DNA of 64,000 bases from Actinernus sp. WN-2022 (lineage: Eukaryota; Cnidaria; Anthozoa; Actiniaria; Actinernidae). Shown one piece after another: positions 32,501 through 44,691 of this stretch (positions within the stretch are counted from its first letter, which is position 1; each line of letters opens with the position of its first letter). The translations under genes were made by a program, and so were the position numbers. The stretch spans positions 21,047,524-21,111,523 of the forward strand of contig JAOWCC010001501.1 of assembly GCA_030867875.1 (NCBI GenBank), in the 5' to 3' direction. Below the pieces are notes generated by a model. It did no database searches. It was not told the DNA's origin and saw only the letters and a program-made list of their open reading frames with translations.

Positions 32501-35500
32501 GTTGGATAAGAAGTTGAAGAACTTGTCAAAGCATGTAGTATTGTTTGGAAAATCATCAGGTTTTGTTTTCGGGACATTCCGCACAATGTCCTTGACTTCC
32601 TTTTCGCCTTATGATTAGCTTCTTCTAATGTCAAAGTCTTTTCAAAAAGAAGCATCTCCTAAATTCAATAAATCCTTTCTATTGTCTCAGCATCTTTTCA
32701 CGAAGTGTCGATCTTCCTATGGGTTTTCCTAAAGTGATAAAATCTAATCGCCGAATTGAACAGTTTTCCGAGTTTAGATGAATTTTGTGGTACTGATTAC
32801 ACCAGTTACACATCCAAATAATGGTTGTCTGAAACTAGTGAAGAGAGTGTTTATTCTCAAAAGAGATAATTAAAATAACAGTTTTCCAAAGGTTGGCAGC
32901 ATGGAGCCAGTAACGTGTTAATGTTTAATGATTGTATGAAATTATTACCCAGCAGGGAATCGTGACACCTTGTCAAGAGACCTATTCTACTAGTTTCTTT
33001 ATTTTAAAGAAACAGTACAACACAAATCTAACAAGAGGCCGCATCAACAACTATGATTTTCGCCTCAAACTAAAAGCTTTCAACCGTAGTTTTGAGATGC
33101 ACAGGGCTTTGTCACTAAAGAGGTTTTAATAGGTTTTCCCACGCCTTCATTGGACACATTATATTGATTATTTGGTGTTTGCAAACTCACACATTGTTTG
33201 TATTAAGATTAAGTTTAGTCCCTTCGGGGTAGTTTACAACCTATGTCCTTAAAATTGAATTTTGGGAAATTACTTGGACCAGGAGTGCATGGTTCGAGTT
33301 AATGATTAGCTTTGTCGTCGGTCGGTTTTTACGAGTGATTTTTTTTATCGGTGAAGAAGAACTGAAGTGAATTCGAAAGTATTACCTAAAAATACTCCCA
33401 TTTATGGTTGGAATGTAAGAGTGGCTATTGCATATGCGAAGCGACGGATTGTACTTTGTTTCCGACGACAGCCAGCGCGTGCTGTAAATATGCTTTTTGG
33501 CTTTTTCTGAAAACCCGTGGCTATGAAAAACAAAAAGAGACATGCATATAAACATCTTTTGTGAGCTTTTGAAAAAGGTTTTGCACAATTTCCTTTGAAG
33601 AAAGGCAAAGCCCATTTGCTTTTGAATTTGTCATAAAAGAAAGAAAGAAAGGTAAAATTTAGTTGTTAGAGGTGTTTGGAAACATATGACCATGTTTATT
33701 TTAGAAATAACGAGAGAATGCTAAATAAACGAGAGAATGCTAAACCGTAGGAGGAAAAAGGAAAATAATTGTTGTAACGGGCTAATATAATTAAAGGCAA
33801 AGAGAGTTATCGAGTGAGCTGTGTATAAAGCTGATGTAAGTACAGTACATTGTAAACAGGAAACGATTTAGTGTAACATTTGAACTATTTCAGTGCCCAG
33901 AAAGACGAATGAGATGGCATAAAGGCATCGTCGAAAAATGTTAAAATCGACGCCTAATAAATGAAAGTATGTAATATATTTTTGCTTAGAAACAAATACA
34001 GAAATGAAATTTTCTATTTCAGAACGTACGTCAATCTGGAGGTAGAACTATCAAGATTTAATTATCAAATACCAATTGCAAGGTTTTAAAATAGAGTACA
34101 AAATATGCACAGCCGAATGCGCTACGAGCAAATATGAACCCGAAAACCTATTGTTTAACACGTAGTTATAGTTGTTCGGTTCATTTAAGGGTTTATTAGA
34201 AACAGAGTGAAAGTGATGTAGAATACTATCGAAGCCGAACCAAAGCATTCGGGCAGGTTGCACTTTAACCCGCTCAGTAATACGCAAGCTTATGGCACCC
34301 TGCTAGCTAGAAAGGCTTAGGTTTTTATCGCTCTTCATACAAACCAACGTGGATCGCAATAGGGGATAAATGTGATATCCCAAACAAAACCTTATATCGA
34401 TCAGTTATGTCAGGCTAAACAACGGTCGAGCTACAAGGGTGTCCCGAGCTCACAAAAATTTTCAGCACCTGTACTTAGTTGACTCCAACCGAGACCAGTG
34501 CACCTTCATATCACGGCGTACTTTAGTTTTTTAAAACGCCTAGACACCTGCCCGTGATTAGGAAAGGAGAATAATCTTCATTGATTTCGATGTTTTGTAA
34601 CCGAAAGAAAAACGCGAGAGGAGGAAGCAAACGTTTACAGTTATTCGCTTGAACCAAATATTAAATTTGACGGATAGAGTTGCGGAATCTATCCAGCTTT
34701 GTAAGAATTCCTCCCTTTTGAGGTCCGCTTCGTCAGATCAGAGTTGTTTAGGTCAATTTAGTAACAGCTATATATCATGTCGAGTTCTAAACCACTTCGG
34801 TTTATTAGCTTTAAAAGGATAAAAATGGTAGAATCCATTCCTAATTATAGCTAGTTTGCTTTTACTCTAACTATAAACCTGCGAAACAACGACTCCTTAC
34901 CGACGACAAGAAATAAACCATCCAAATGTTTTTTTTCGAATTGCTTCCCCAATCCAAAACGTTTACACCTTACTGTGTTCTATATAAGCGAAAATAGAAC
35001 GACTTCATATGAATTAATATGAGTTTTAAACGTCGTAATAGCTAGCACTCAATTTCATTCTTTTAGATATATCTTATCAGAAAAGTCTTTGTTTGCCTTC
35101 TTCTTCTTAGTTCTCAAATCGGCTTTGGTCGTTGAAAATATACTGACTTTAACTTCACGAGTTGACGTGGGAAAGCTGCAATTTAAAAGTTTATAAAAAA
35201 ATGTTTCAATTAGTAAATGTCGAACACGTCCGAGTTTTAAATTACGAGATTTACACTGTGCATTGGTTTGCTATGTCTTGAAATATAAATATAATCAACC
35301 GAGGCATGTTGTAAAACATGCAGTTACTAGTCTTAGATTTAAGTCAAGCTTTGACAGTTTTATGAACCTTGAAAACGGTGGGAACTCAGCTTTAGATTTT
35401 CTTTCTTTTCTAACTGTTAAAGAAGATGAAGCGGACAGAAATATATCGATCATAGTATTTAAGTCTTCCGCATCAAGGCTTGTAACATTTGATCAGATTT

Positions 35501-38500
35501 CGTGCCCTGATACAATGGACCGAACAACCGGCTTTACAAAAAAATTAACGCTGACAAAGTTCGAAAAGCCACCTTTTTAACATTCATTTTAGCCTTTAAA
35601 TCGAAGCGGGCGATAGTTGCGCTGCGATGTGAACATTACGATGGCTTTCGCAATAACTGTTTTCAGAAATTTCCCCACTAACCGAATTAATTTCGAGATC
35701 AAGACATTTTTAAATGAATTTCCCGACAAAGGTTATGTATGTACTGAAGCGACAATGCTTATAACAAATAAAGACGATTTCTGAAAATCGAAAGCAAATT
35801 CAGAAAATTCTTTTAAGTAAATCCACATTTATTTTGAAGCTCGAATTCATTGTCATTCTGGAATCAAGAGCTTATCGAAAGGTATTAAGAGATCAACTCG
35901 GCTGATATTTACTTTACATATATGTACGTACACTCTCGTTTGCAGCTGAAATTTTCCAATTTTCTTTGTAAACTTTCTCATTAAGACCTTAGGTGAAAAT
36001 CAAATGTAGTTCGAAGTTCTACGATATTAATTTCTCGAAAAAACGGACAAGTGAGAAAACGATCAGTAAAACATGGTCAGTGTGGGCCATGAAATTTAAA
36101 ATTTTGCCGATTAGTTCTACAGTAATTTTATAGTGGAGGGATATAGCTTTAAACTCTGAGGACGTTTACAAATTAGATGAGTTAATATAATTTTCGAAAG
36201 TACTTTTCTGGCAAAAAATCAATGCATATATATATAATGATACGGAACTGATTTTGAAATAACAGATGACAATTTTTCGTTCAGTTAAATATTATACTGA
36301 ATTTTCTTTTAAAATCGTTTGTTGGTCGGATTTTTAATATATCTAAATCAGAACTGTGAAGACGAAATCCTTTACGTAAAGTAATTCTACTGGTTATGTT
36401 TAGGTAATTTCTTCAACTTATTATGTCTAAAGCTAGTCCAAAGTTATTGCAAAAGATCCAACTTTTAACAGTAATGGAATAAAGAGAAATACAAATTGAA
36501 AACCTACCCGATTGGAGTTCTAGGTGTTTCGAAACTAGTGTCGAACTTACTTTCGCGCCATGGCGATATTTATTAACTATTGCATTTTGGCGCAATTATT
36601 ATGCAATTTGTGTACGGAACGTTTCAATTTTAGGGGACAAAGTCTACAATCGACAAATTCACTTGTCAATTTTTCATTTTCCTTGACCCATGAAGTTTGA
36701 TCCAAGCAATTTATGAAAAATTTCTGAAGACAGTAAACATAAACCTCCTGATCTTCTAAAACAAAGGTGTTGGCGTTTTTCAATTTAAGGGTGTTAATTG
36801 CACAAAAACTCAAATCTTCACCCAGTTTTAGCGCTCTACAAGATAAATTAACTGTAAAACAACTTACAAAAGAGAGTTTTATTTTCAAAGAACAGTTAAT
36901 AATGCCCGGGGCAGGCTGGATGCTAAATTATTCAACTTAATTACTGCAAGGTGAAGGTCCTCTGAGCAAAATAGCGTTCTTCTTATGCTAAATACTTTGT
37001 GGGGCAGTAAACAAACGCTCGGGCGAAAAGCTTTTTCGGTATTGTTGTGTCAAAAAGAAAGTTCAAAAGCCGAAAAGCGAGTGATTTCCTTCGGCCTTTT
37101 AGCCCGCCATTAGAATTGCTTATAGTCTATGAGCGGTTAATGAAGACATTCACTTTTGGTTCCTGCCTGCAACGAATCGGAACAAGGACGCACCTTAGAA
37201 ATTCAAAGCGGGTATTTCACTTGCCACTTCTGTATCCGCTTGTAATTCTTCTTTTCAAAAAAGAAGAAAATCGCGTGAAAATGTTTTATTTACAAAGAAA
37301 ATTAATTACACGCAAATATTGTTGCTTTTTTACGGTTGTTGAAAACTCAGAGATTTTTGCCATATTTAACTAACGCTGTAGCCAGTTTAGCATTTTTGAC
37401 TTCTGAAAGTGGTTTTATTCGATTCTACATAGCTAACTGAATTTCATGTCATGTGTGATTTTTCTCTTTTTGTCTCCGTTTAATAAGGGCATTTTATTAA
37501 GCCATTTTAAGGTTTTTATTTCATTCAGCGGGTATACATAAGTGGGGCGATTCTACGGCCATTAGCTCTGTTTTTATCTCTTAAAATACACCTAGTCTAA
37601 TACAAGTGACAGGCTTGGGTAATTCAGAGAAACGTAGCTTTGAAATTTAAGAATAGTCAAGGCAAAATAGCATTAATAGTCCTTACTATTTTAAAGTAAA
37701 TTTCCTTCGAAAAGTCTGAGAGCTAATGTTTTTATAAAGAAATGCATATGTGTTATCGCACTTTTGCGATTTGATTTCTTTGTGATTTTCTGAGCTTTGC
37801 GACATCTGAAGGCAAATCTTTGGCGTTCTACAATGCAATTCAACCAAAGCGCCATAAAACACGACTCATAATGGCTTGGCGGTTAAGCGCAGTGAATAAA
37901 TGTCATTTACGTTGGAAAATCAATCTAGCCTTAAGCCAAGTTCGAAAGAATCTTTGGAAACGATTTAACAACATTAATACTTACCGAATTTTATTTAGAT
38001 ATGCTAACGGCATTAAAGTTCACTATCTAAGTAAAAGCTCGTTACTGAAACACAATTTTCTTATTTTTACCGGCGTCAATGGAGAAAAAAGCCAACTTCT
38101 TCTGCTCCATGCCCAAGGCATTTTAGCCGCACTCTTCAGTTCTCTGTGTTGTTTTAGGGATTGTCAACTTACTTCAGCCGTTTTCTTCCTGATCAACTGA
38201 GAGTTATCTTTTTTCCGTTTGACGCAAACATAGCGACACCTTTTTTTAAGAAAGCCACTCCGGAGTTAATCCCTTTTAAAACAGGAATCGTAGAAAACGA
38301 GGAATATGAATTTCTAAGATAAACGAGATTCTAGTAACTGAGTCCTTTTGAATGTGAAATCTCCAGCTCGGGCCACACATAGTCTTAGCATTAAAACACA
38401 CAAGAGATAACTATGAAAGAATGGCCAAATCTTTCCAAAAATCGATTATATTCGTCTTTCTAAAGGCTCTGAGTGCCTCGGGTGTTAATAGGGCAAAGGT

Positions 38501-39268
38501 AAATAAAGAATTAAATAATCGTGTTGGTTTTGAAAATATATCGCTCTCGAGTTGTATTTATATTCCTAATGAATAGAACTAACAATGCATAGAGTAAAAC
38601 GGAGGCTGAAATGTCAGGAAATTAGGGCGAAACATTTTGAGCTCTACTACGCCGATTTAAATCTACTCTGGAGATCACCTTCGAGCACAGGAATATAAGT
38701 GAAGCTATATTTATACTTTTTTCGCGCGCATTTTTCGCCTTGCCAGTTGAAGTACGTCAAAGTTAATATCTTTTTGGGCGTTTGGGAAGCCCATAATTCC
38801 TACAAATTTCCAAAAACAAAGTCGACAAGGTTTTTCAATAAACAGGAAAGTTCATAGCTATTAAACTCACCATCCTTGTTCATGTTCACGTCAAAGCACT
38901 TTTTCAGTCGGCAGGATCTACACTGGTTCCTGTGGATTTTATCGACAGGGCAGTTTCCTTTGCCATTCGTGGCGCGGCAAGTATAAGTTCGATTTCTTCT
39001 AATACTACGCTTGAAGAACCCACTGCAACCGTCACAGGCGTAAATACCGTAGTGTTTCCCCGATGACCGATCCCCGCAGACCTTACAAGGAATATCCAAG
39101 AGACGACCTACATTACCAAAGGATTGAAAAGTTAAATACCTGGAAACCCTTAAGTATTAAGCACATAGCTGACACAGAGTGGTGTTTAAGCTCAATTTTT
39201 GAAAACTTACCGTTCGATTTCTTCTCGTTTTTCTCATCAATTGATGAGTATTCAGAATCGCTATCCAT
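26302..39268 (-). CDS. NR2E1-like: TLX/tailless-type nuclear receptor (NR2E family), complete five-exon gene
   Basis: This is a nuclear transcription factor gene with coding exons 39268-39211, 39107-38871, 28010-27658, 27159-26913 and 26543-26302. Each junction has GT/AG signals and the phases agree, giving 378 residues and a TAA stop. Seen: a short acidic N-terminus; zinc finger 1 with Cys27, 30, 44 and 47 and P-box CDGCSG; zinc finger 2 with Cys63, 72, 82 and 85; an extension containing HERGPR; a ligand-binding domain from about residue 160 with FLTLPFRDQ and [15 protein letters not shown] in the helix 3-5 signature; and an AF-2-like end IERLLRDMF at 367-375. Known: NR2E1 proteins carry an elongated D-box and act mostly as repressors in neural and sensory progenitors. 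Here finger 2 has eight residues between its first two cysteines, against five in most receptors. NR2E3 is the closest alternative, but the P-box and D-box favour TLX. The neural role is inferred from homologues. Confidence 0.93.
26752..26797 (+). repeat. Short duplicated word in NR2E intron 4
   Basis: AGACGCATTTATCCAGGGTTA occurs twice, 24 bp apart, between exons 5 and 4. It may be a MITE fragment or a local duplication. Confidence 0.6.
26913..27159 (-). CDS. NR2E1-like: NR2E exon 4 (ligand-binding domain core)
   Basis: A 247-nt exon after an AATAG acceptor. It encodes [19 protein letters not shown], the helix 4-5 signature of nuclear receptors, and then the middle helices up to KAIVLFKP. 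It ends one base into a Gly/Ala codon before GTAAGT (26912-26907). Confidence 0.93.
27658..28010 (-). CDS. NR2E1-like: NR2E exon 3 (hinge and first ligand-binding-domain helices)
   Basis: The exon begins after a pyrimidine-rich TTTCTCAG acceptor, completing the Ala codon split from exon 2, and runs 353 nt to a GATCAG/GTATGT donor. It encodes the DNA-binding-domain extension ([13 protein letters not shown]), a hinge, and the first ligand-binding-domain helices ([20 protein letters not shown], then FLTLPFRDQ). Confidence 0.93.
28011..38870 (-). other. NR2E intron 2 (10.9 kb), transposon-poor
   Basis: This intron lies between the DNA-binding exon and the ligand-binding-domain exons. I find only minor repeats: a CACT microsatellite near 28655, a G-run near 29056-29076, a Penelope-type hairpin near 30311-30346 and a partial tRNA-like A-box (TTAGCTCAGTGG) near 30700. 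From about 31 to 38.7 kb I recognise no transposon. The 105- and 126-codon open frames at 35263 and 37820 have no recognisable motif and are probably chance. Confidence 0.7.
30311..30346 (-). repeat. Penelope-type CTGATGA...GAAA hairpin motif in NR2E intron 2
   Basis: The minus strand reads CTGATGA, A, GACTG, a 10-nt loop, CAGTC, GAAATATCG. The five-bp stem is perfect. The architecture resembles a hammerhead core with one extra A. Related motifs occur at 44438 and 58990. It is probably a remnant of a Penelope-like element. Confidence 0.45.
38871..39107 (-). CDS. NR2E1-like: NR2E exon 2 (DNA-binding domain)
   Basis: The exon follows a TAG acceptor and encodes [18 protein letters not shown] through [11 protein letters not shown]. 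Both C4 zinc fingers and the start of the C-terminal extension lie in this single exon. It ends one base into an Ala codon before the donor GTGAGT (38870-38865). DIPCKVCGD and CFDVNMNKD are typical of TLX-class receptors. Confidence 0.95.
39211..39268 (-). CDS. NR2E1-like: NR2E exon 1 (start codon, acidic N-terminus)
   Basis: The ATG at 39268-39266 opens a 58-nt coding segment rich in Ser, Asp, Glu and Lys ([17 protein letters not shown]), ending one base into a Gly codon. A strong donor GTAAGT follows (39210-39205). Intron 1 is only 103 bp. The start was chosen because this is the only upstream ATG that splices in phase with the zinc-finger exon; a 5'-UTR exon further upstream cannot be excluded. 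Confidence 0.85.
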
Positions 39269-39404
39269 TGTTCGAGCTTGTTAGCTAGGGGGCAAGGTTT
39301 TCTTCTATCTCTGACGAACGCCGTACACGGGCAGTCTTCCTGAGGACTAATCTCGATATACTAGTTCCTGATTATAGCAAATGTCACAAAGCTCTATTTG
39401 AAGC

Positions 39405-39432
39405 TCGTTTCTGATTGGCTGATTGGCTTCCA
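39405..39432 (-). promoter_or_regulatory. Doubled inverted CCAAT box upstream of the NR2E gene
   Basis: Plus-strand CTGATTGGCTGATTGGCTTC reads as two CCAAT boxes 9 bp apart on the gene's strand, about 145-165 bp upstream of the start codon. This is a usual distance for NF-Y sites in a proximal promoter. No clear TATA box was found between here and the ATG. Confidence 0.35.
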
Positions 39433-42400
39433 TTACAGTTACGTTTATTTTATTATACCTTCAACAGCAAACAATAATTACTGATGGCACCCGATTCGCT
39501 GCGATTTATGGGCCTTTGTGATTCGGTCAAGCTTATCCCGTACAGTCGAATATGCTTCAGTGTTTAGAAGAATTTCATTTTCATGAAATTTGTAAGGAAC
39601 ATCGGAAGTATCGACTTTTCAGTACTTGTGAGTTTATAGAGGATCTTAAATTTTGGATTCTGAGTTGCCTCTGAGAAAAATCACCCATCAAACCAAGAAA
39701 AACGACTAAAAAATACTGAAACAACACACTTAACTTCCTCTGACTTTGGGAAAATAGTTTTTGATGCATTGATAAAATATTTAGCGTGCGAGACAAGTGA
39801 ATAATTAAATATATCACTTGGAATATCCAGTAGTTTTAATCATGTAAATGTACAGAATCACAGATAGCAGGAGCGATAATCGTGATTTTGTTACTCTGCT
39901 TTCGGGAAGCTTTCTCGATTTGGAGATTACGCAACAAAACAACATTAGACAAGAGCTATTTCTTTGACAACTGACTCTTCGGAGATTTCGCGCCTTCGAT
40001 TGAAGCAGATCTAACATGCGAGACAGTTCTCCAAAGAGATTCGAGCCAATAAGAAGTCGAATTCTTGATGTTTTCTGCCACCAGCACTTGCGGTGACCAA
40101 TCAGGGGCGGGGAATGGGAGCCCGCACGTGTGACAGACAAACAAAGGCAGAATGGGAGTTCGTTGGTTGCAGTTTAATGGCTTCTTTATTGCCGCACCTG
40201 TCAAAAAAAACACAAGGATTGTTCGATATATCAGCTGGCTCGGTTCCCCCTGGCCACCTGGGTTAGAGGGAGCCTAAACTTCCTAACAGTCATCTATTTG
40301 TTTCAAGGTTCTTACTTATTTACGAAACAAATAAAGTCGTTCTATGACTCGTGATAGATTCCCTGGGTTGTACTGCTTTACAAATTGGGCCTTACTTAGT
40401 TATTTCTATACTTTTTTCGCAATTAAAGCGTGTATACTTTACCGTATTGTCAAAAGAAAGCAATTAACAAGACCGAAGAATACAAACGCGTGACACCAAT
40501 TATCACTCGAGTGTAAGGCAAGAAAAACAAGTTTCGAACTTGCAAATTAATGTACAATTATTTTAAATGAACTTGCTAAAAATGTATGCAATTATCAGTC
40601 AAAAAGCACCAGGAGTTACCATTCTCATAATTCTATAGTTTACACATAAACTCTTGTTTAATAGTATAGCGATAGCATACATATGCTTTTTTCCGTATTT
40701 TAAATGAAGTCGGCTAATTCTTGGTCTAAATGTTAGGCTATCCATCACGTTTTTACAGCAAGAACTAAAAGTGTCAAAAGGCCAAAGTCGTTCACAAACC
40801 AGCATATACATTTCCGGTATTTTCATCGCGGGTGGCACAGTCGTCCTTGTGACCTTCATATAAAAAAACTGTGATCCTCTATGTAATCCAAAAAATCAAA
40901 AAATACCCGAAGAAGTTTTGCAAGCAGGACTTTCAAAATCGCTTAACTTGATTCACTCCTTCAATAGCATTACAAAATAACAAAAGAAACTCAAGGATGT
41001 TCTAACTTTTATTCGCTTTAAGGATTTTAATCAAGGCACCTATTGACCGGAACGACCTTCGGGCAATTTTTTTCTTCTCGAAAAACGTTTCAAGTCTGCT
41101 TGTAATTAGACGATGCAAAGATATAGTGATGGCTAAAATACTCCCCTGGATCTTTTTATGACAAATGCTTTAGAGGAAGATACTGATTACTTTGCAAAGA
41201 CAAAATAATTTTTATAACTTCATAAGATGTCTGGGATGAAAAATCCGGGTTGTTATCAAAGATGCCGCGAGGTTTTCCCCACCTTTTACGTTTGTCGTGT
41301 TATTAACGAACCGGTATAGGTATTGCTTACCTTCGCTTATCGAAAGCGAACTGAAAACTTCCATGAAATGCAATGCAATTCTATCGGTTGTGTCGGCTTG
41401 TCAGAAAAAAAACACGGGGGTGTTATTTTTGAACATTTGTATAGTTTATGTCGAAAGTCGTTAAATACCTTATAAAACACTCTAAGTAACTATAATTACA
41501 TTTACATCCTGACTGTGATTTTGGATTTCCACTGACTTCTTTAAGATTCGCAATTGAACGATACCCATGACACAATTAAAGAATGATTGCGAGAAAGTGA
41601 GACATCTAAATGTTTTTTCTCTGAAATAATTCACGAGGAGTTTATTATTCCAATGAACGTTTCTTTTACTCACATGACTATTGTTTCTATGTTATTTACT
41701 GTCGTTTTATCTCTGATTTATCAGATTGTTGAACTAAATACACTCTCATCAGACGAATTTCGGTTCGGTTTTTGTTGACTAATTCTATTAATTGAGAACA
41801 GTTCAGAGTCGTAGTTCCTTTAGTAATATATCTAGCGGATCAACACGTTTCTGTCGTGGCCGTCAAACCACTAACAAGACCTTGTTGAACTAATCTAATA
41901 GTTCAGACCTTGTTAACGAATTGCGAACGACAATATGGCCAAATTATTCAGAACCTTTTTCTAGCTTTTGTTTATGACCTAGAAAAATCAAAAGAATGTA
42001 AAGCTGTTGAAAAAAATAAACCATCGGCTTATAATACCTCCCGATGTGATTTCGAGCAAGTTATGTTTAAAAAAATTATTTCAAATTCATGAACTTATCG
42101 AGCTCATTTATTCATACATGACAAACCGGATAGTTTGAGTAAATATGATTCGAAAGCCACTATTAAAACTGATGTAATTAAGGAACGTTTTTCATATTTA
42201 TATGTAGGTGTCTGGCTGGACTTGAGTTTTCTTCCAGCAAACTTCGTCGGCTCCTTTGTACTGACAAATCAATCAGATATCGGTATTTTCGGGTGATTTC
42301 TCCGTAAAAAAAGGGGCGGTTCCGTATCCGTACCAGAGGCTTCCGATCAAAATAATTCTCCTAGCTATGAAAAGCTGAAATTAAGATCACTTATTCAATT

Positions 42401-42536
42401 ACATTTGTAGCGTGGCTTTAAAATCAGTTTGATTTAGTATATTAATCATGGGATAAGCTGGACAGACATTGTAATTTGATTTAGCGATTTTAGGGTCCGT
42501 TCGATTGACCGTATTCCAGAATAAGAATAGATGGAA
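39433..42536. other. NR2E upstream region, no gene found
   Basis: AT-rich, apparently unique sequence. Apart from the CCAAT/GC/E-box cluster near 40.1 kb I see no coding region, tRNA or transposon terminus. Short open frames (for example 40859-40599 minus, 41910-42092 plus) have no recognisable motif. Confidence 0.55.
40078..40132. promoter_or_regulatory. CCAAT box, GC box and E-box cluster
   Basis: Within 40 bp lie GACCAATCAG, GGGGCGGGG (GC box) and GCACGTG (E-box). The cluster is GC-rich in an otherwise AT-rich interval about 0.85 kb upstream of the receptor start codon. It could be a distal promoter element, an upstream transcription start, or chance. Confidence 0.3.
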
Positions 42537-42538
42537 TA

Positions 42539-43019
42539 GACCAGTTCGCGGTTAGTTCCGACATTTTGAAAGGGGTGCAAACATGGCGCAAAATACAGTG
42601 TTTGTATGGGAGTCCGATGCCAAATAATTTCCGTAAAATCGAATTTCTGAAATATTTACTGTCTGCAAACTTAAGATACCAGGTAAATGATTAACTAATC
42701 AAAATTTGAGGGATGAAGCTGTGCTGGGAAGCGTGCAATCGTGTTTTCAGTTTACCATACATTTGTCTGTAACAACGAGTCAAAGTCCGCGGGAAAATTT
42801 ACAGACAAATGTATGGGAAACTGAAAACATGATTGCACGCTTCCCAGCACAGCTACATCCCTCAAATTTTGATCAGTGGTATCTTAAATTTGCAGACAGT
42901 GAATATTTCAGAAATATGATTTTACGAAAATTATTTGGCATCGGATTCCTATACAAACACTGTATTTCGTGCCACGTTTGCACCCCATTCAAAATGTCAG
43001 AATTAACCGCGGACTGGTC
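42539..43019. mobile_element. 480-bp foldback element, TA target
   Basis: GACCAGTTCGCGGTTAGTTC and the complement of the right end begin arms of about 230 bp that meet near 42785. TA flanks both ends. The termini resemble those of the 15326-17086 element (TAGACC(G/A)GTT), suggesting a related transposase. Confidence 0.88.
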
Positions 43020-43021
43020 TA

Positions 43022-44575
43022 TAGTCTGAAAATCACTGGTTCAGGCACATTTTGCATTATAAATTAAGTTACAAACACTTCGTTACAAAGTTACAAACAC
43101 TCCGATGTTCAGGATATATTTAGTATTCCAGTGGCTAAGACATCCCGATATATTAAGCGCGTTTGTGTATTCTCATTCATAAACGCGCCGTTAGTCCCTA
43201 GCACTCGTACTTTAATACTCACACTGAAGAATAATTGACTACTCGTAAAAGCCTGTAAAGGTTTATTCTAGTCCTTATTTTATATTAATTTATCAATTGA
43301 TGAAATAAAAAATAAAAAATAAAAAGGACACAGTACAAATTTAGGGGGGAGGGAGAGAAAGTATTTGCAACGCTAGCTAGGGATCTGGCCTGGCATGGCT
43401 CGAAAATAATATCAAGAACACAATGTAGTCATTTTCGTTTGAGTTCAGTTTTGAGAAATATACGTCGATGGACTTCACTGATCAGGACTTGACTGATGAG
43501 AGTGGGGGGAGGGGTGCAGTCTAATGGGGGAGGGGGGGAGTTGCTTGGGGAAGGGGGGCTATTGGCGCACGTCATCTCATTAATGCAATATTCTCCATCT
43601 TTCTATCACAACAGCAACGATTAAGTAAGAGTTTCATACCGAGGAGGTTTAAAACTGAGTTATAAACCTCCCTGTAACAGTTATAATGCTTTTAATTAGT
43701 CTATTGTTGAACGGGTTTATACCAGAGTTTCACCCCTATGTCTATGAAGAACAAAGAAAACCGTCTCAAGTGTGATATAATAGAGAATATACACAGTTTG
43801 TGAGTTGTTAGTAAAGAAAAAAGTCATTTTAGTCAACATGTTAAGTATTATTTTATATTGATTTATTCAAGTTATTGCAAAGTCGAATTAATTAGATGAC
43901 GTCTACCCAGGAATCGACCCAGGCTTTTACTTACGGGGTCATGGGTCAGGAAAGGTCAAATTTTCACGATTTCAAACAAGTGTAGAACGTAGAGGATTCT
44001 CTGTAAACCAAAACTTTCTTCACAGAAGTACTCAAAACTTGATGTAGAATCGATATTTATGATAACAAAATAAACGTTAGGTACACTTTAAAGACTATGT
44101 CTACTCACAGTTTATTAGTCATTTTTGTATATTTACTTTGATTTTTACCATCCCACATGTGCATGAGGTTTGTCAGTTCTTATGGAAATCGCTGAAAATA
44201 ACTATGTCCGGCCAGACTGCTAGTATAAGGCCCTTTCACTATATTTTAGACAGAATACATTCCAATAAGCCGTTTTTTAATCGTACAGGCGAGAACACCC
44301 AAGCCTTATGGCCTCAACATCCGGGAAGAGTCATACTAGATATCTGGTTATCATTTTGTAATATGTCTTATTTATCTTATTTTGCAACAGCTATCACGTT
44401 CGAAAATACACGCCAATGTAAATTTTCTTCATTGTACCTGAAAAAGGCTGGTGTGGCCAGCCGAAATATTGTACCTTTAAGGCCTCAAAATTCTACTCTA
44501 TAGTTATTCCAATAGTGAATGCATAACAGTAAATATATCTAAAATATATAAGTTGACGTTTAATCCTTGATATAT
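43022..44575. other. Non-coding interval with G-rich and A-rich tracts
   Basis: Contains an AAAAAT-type simple repeat near 43300-43325 and a G-rich stretch with five or more runs of at least four G near 43503-43558 (possible G-quadruplex). No gene was recognised. The 121-codon frame at 44138-44503 ends in the Penelope-type motif and is not convincing. Confidence 0.5.
44438..44471 (+). repeat. Degenerate Penelope-type hairpin motif
   Basis: CTGAAAA, A, GGCTGG, TGTGG, CCAGCC, GAAATATTG: the same layout as at 30311-30346, with a perfect six-bp stem but CTGATGA changed to CTGAAAA. Confidence 0.45.
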
Positions 44576-44576
44576 A

Positions 44577-44691
44577 CCAGGGCCGGGTTGTTCAAAGCCC
44601 GATTAGTGTTAATCCTGGATTAACTCTGCACATAACTTATTGGTTGTCATGGAAATTAGCACTAATCGGGCTTTGAACAACCCGGCCCTGG
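44577..44691. mobile_element. 115-bp MITE with CCAGGGCCGGGTTG termini
   Basis: CCAGGGCCGGGTTGTTCAAA through CCCGATTAGTG is perfectly mirrored at the right end, with a 45-bp loop containing TTAATCCTGGATTAA. Confidence 0.88.

Noticed and set aside
35263..38200. Open frames of 105 and 126 codons inside NR2E intron 2
   Set aside because: No recognisable domain, no splice context; consistent with chance.
39063..39284. Plus-strand 73-codon frame over the receptor's first exons
   Set aside because: It is the antisense shadow of the conserved zinc-finger exon and exon 1.
43487..43520. A further CTGATGA as a hammerhead candidate
   Set aside because: It is followed by G-rich sequence with no stem II partner and no GAA at the right distance.
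44138..44503. 121-codon open frame
   Set aside because: Its C-terminal part is the Penelope-type hairpin DNA; the remainder has no family similarity I recognise.
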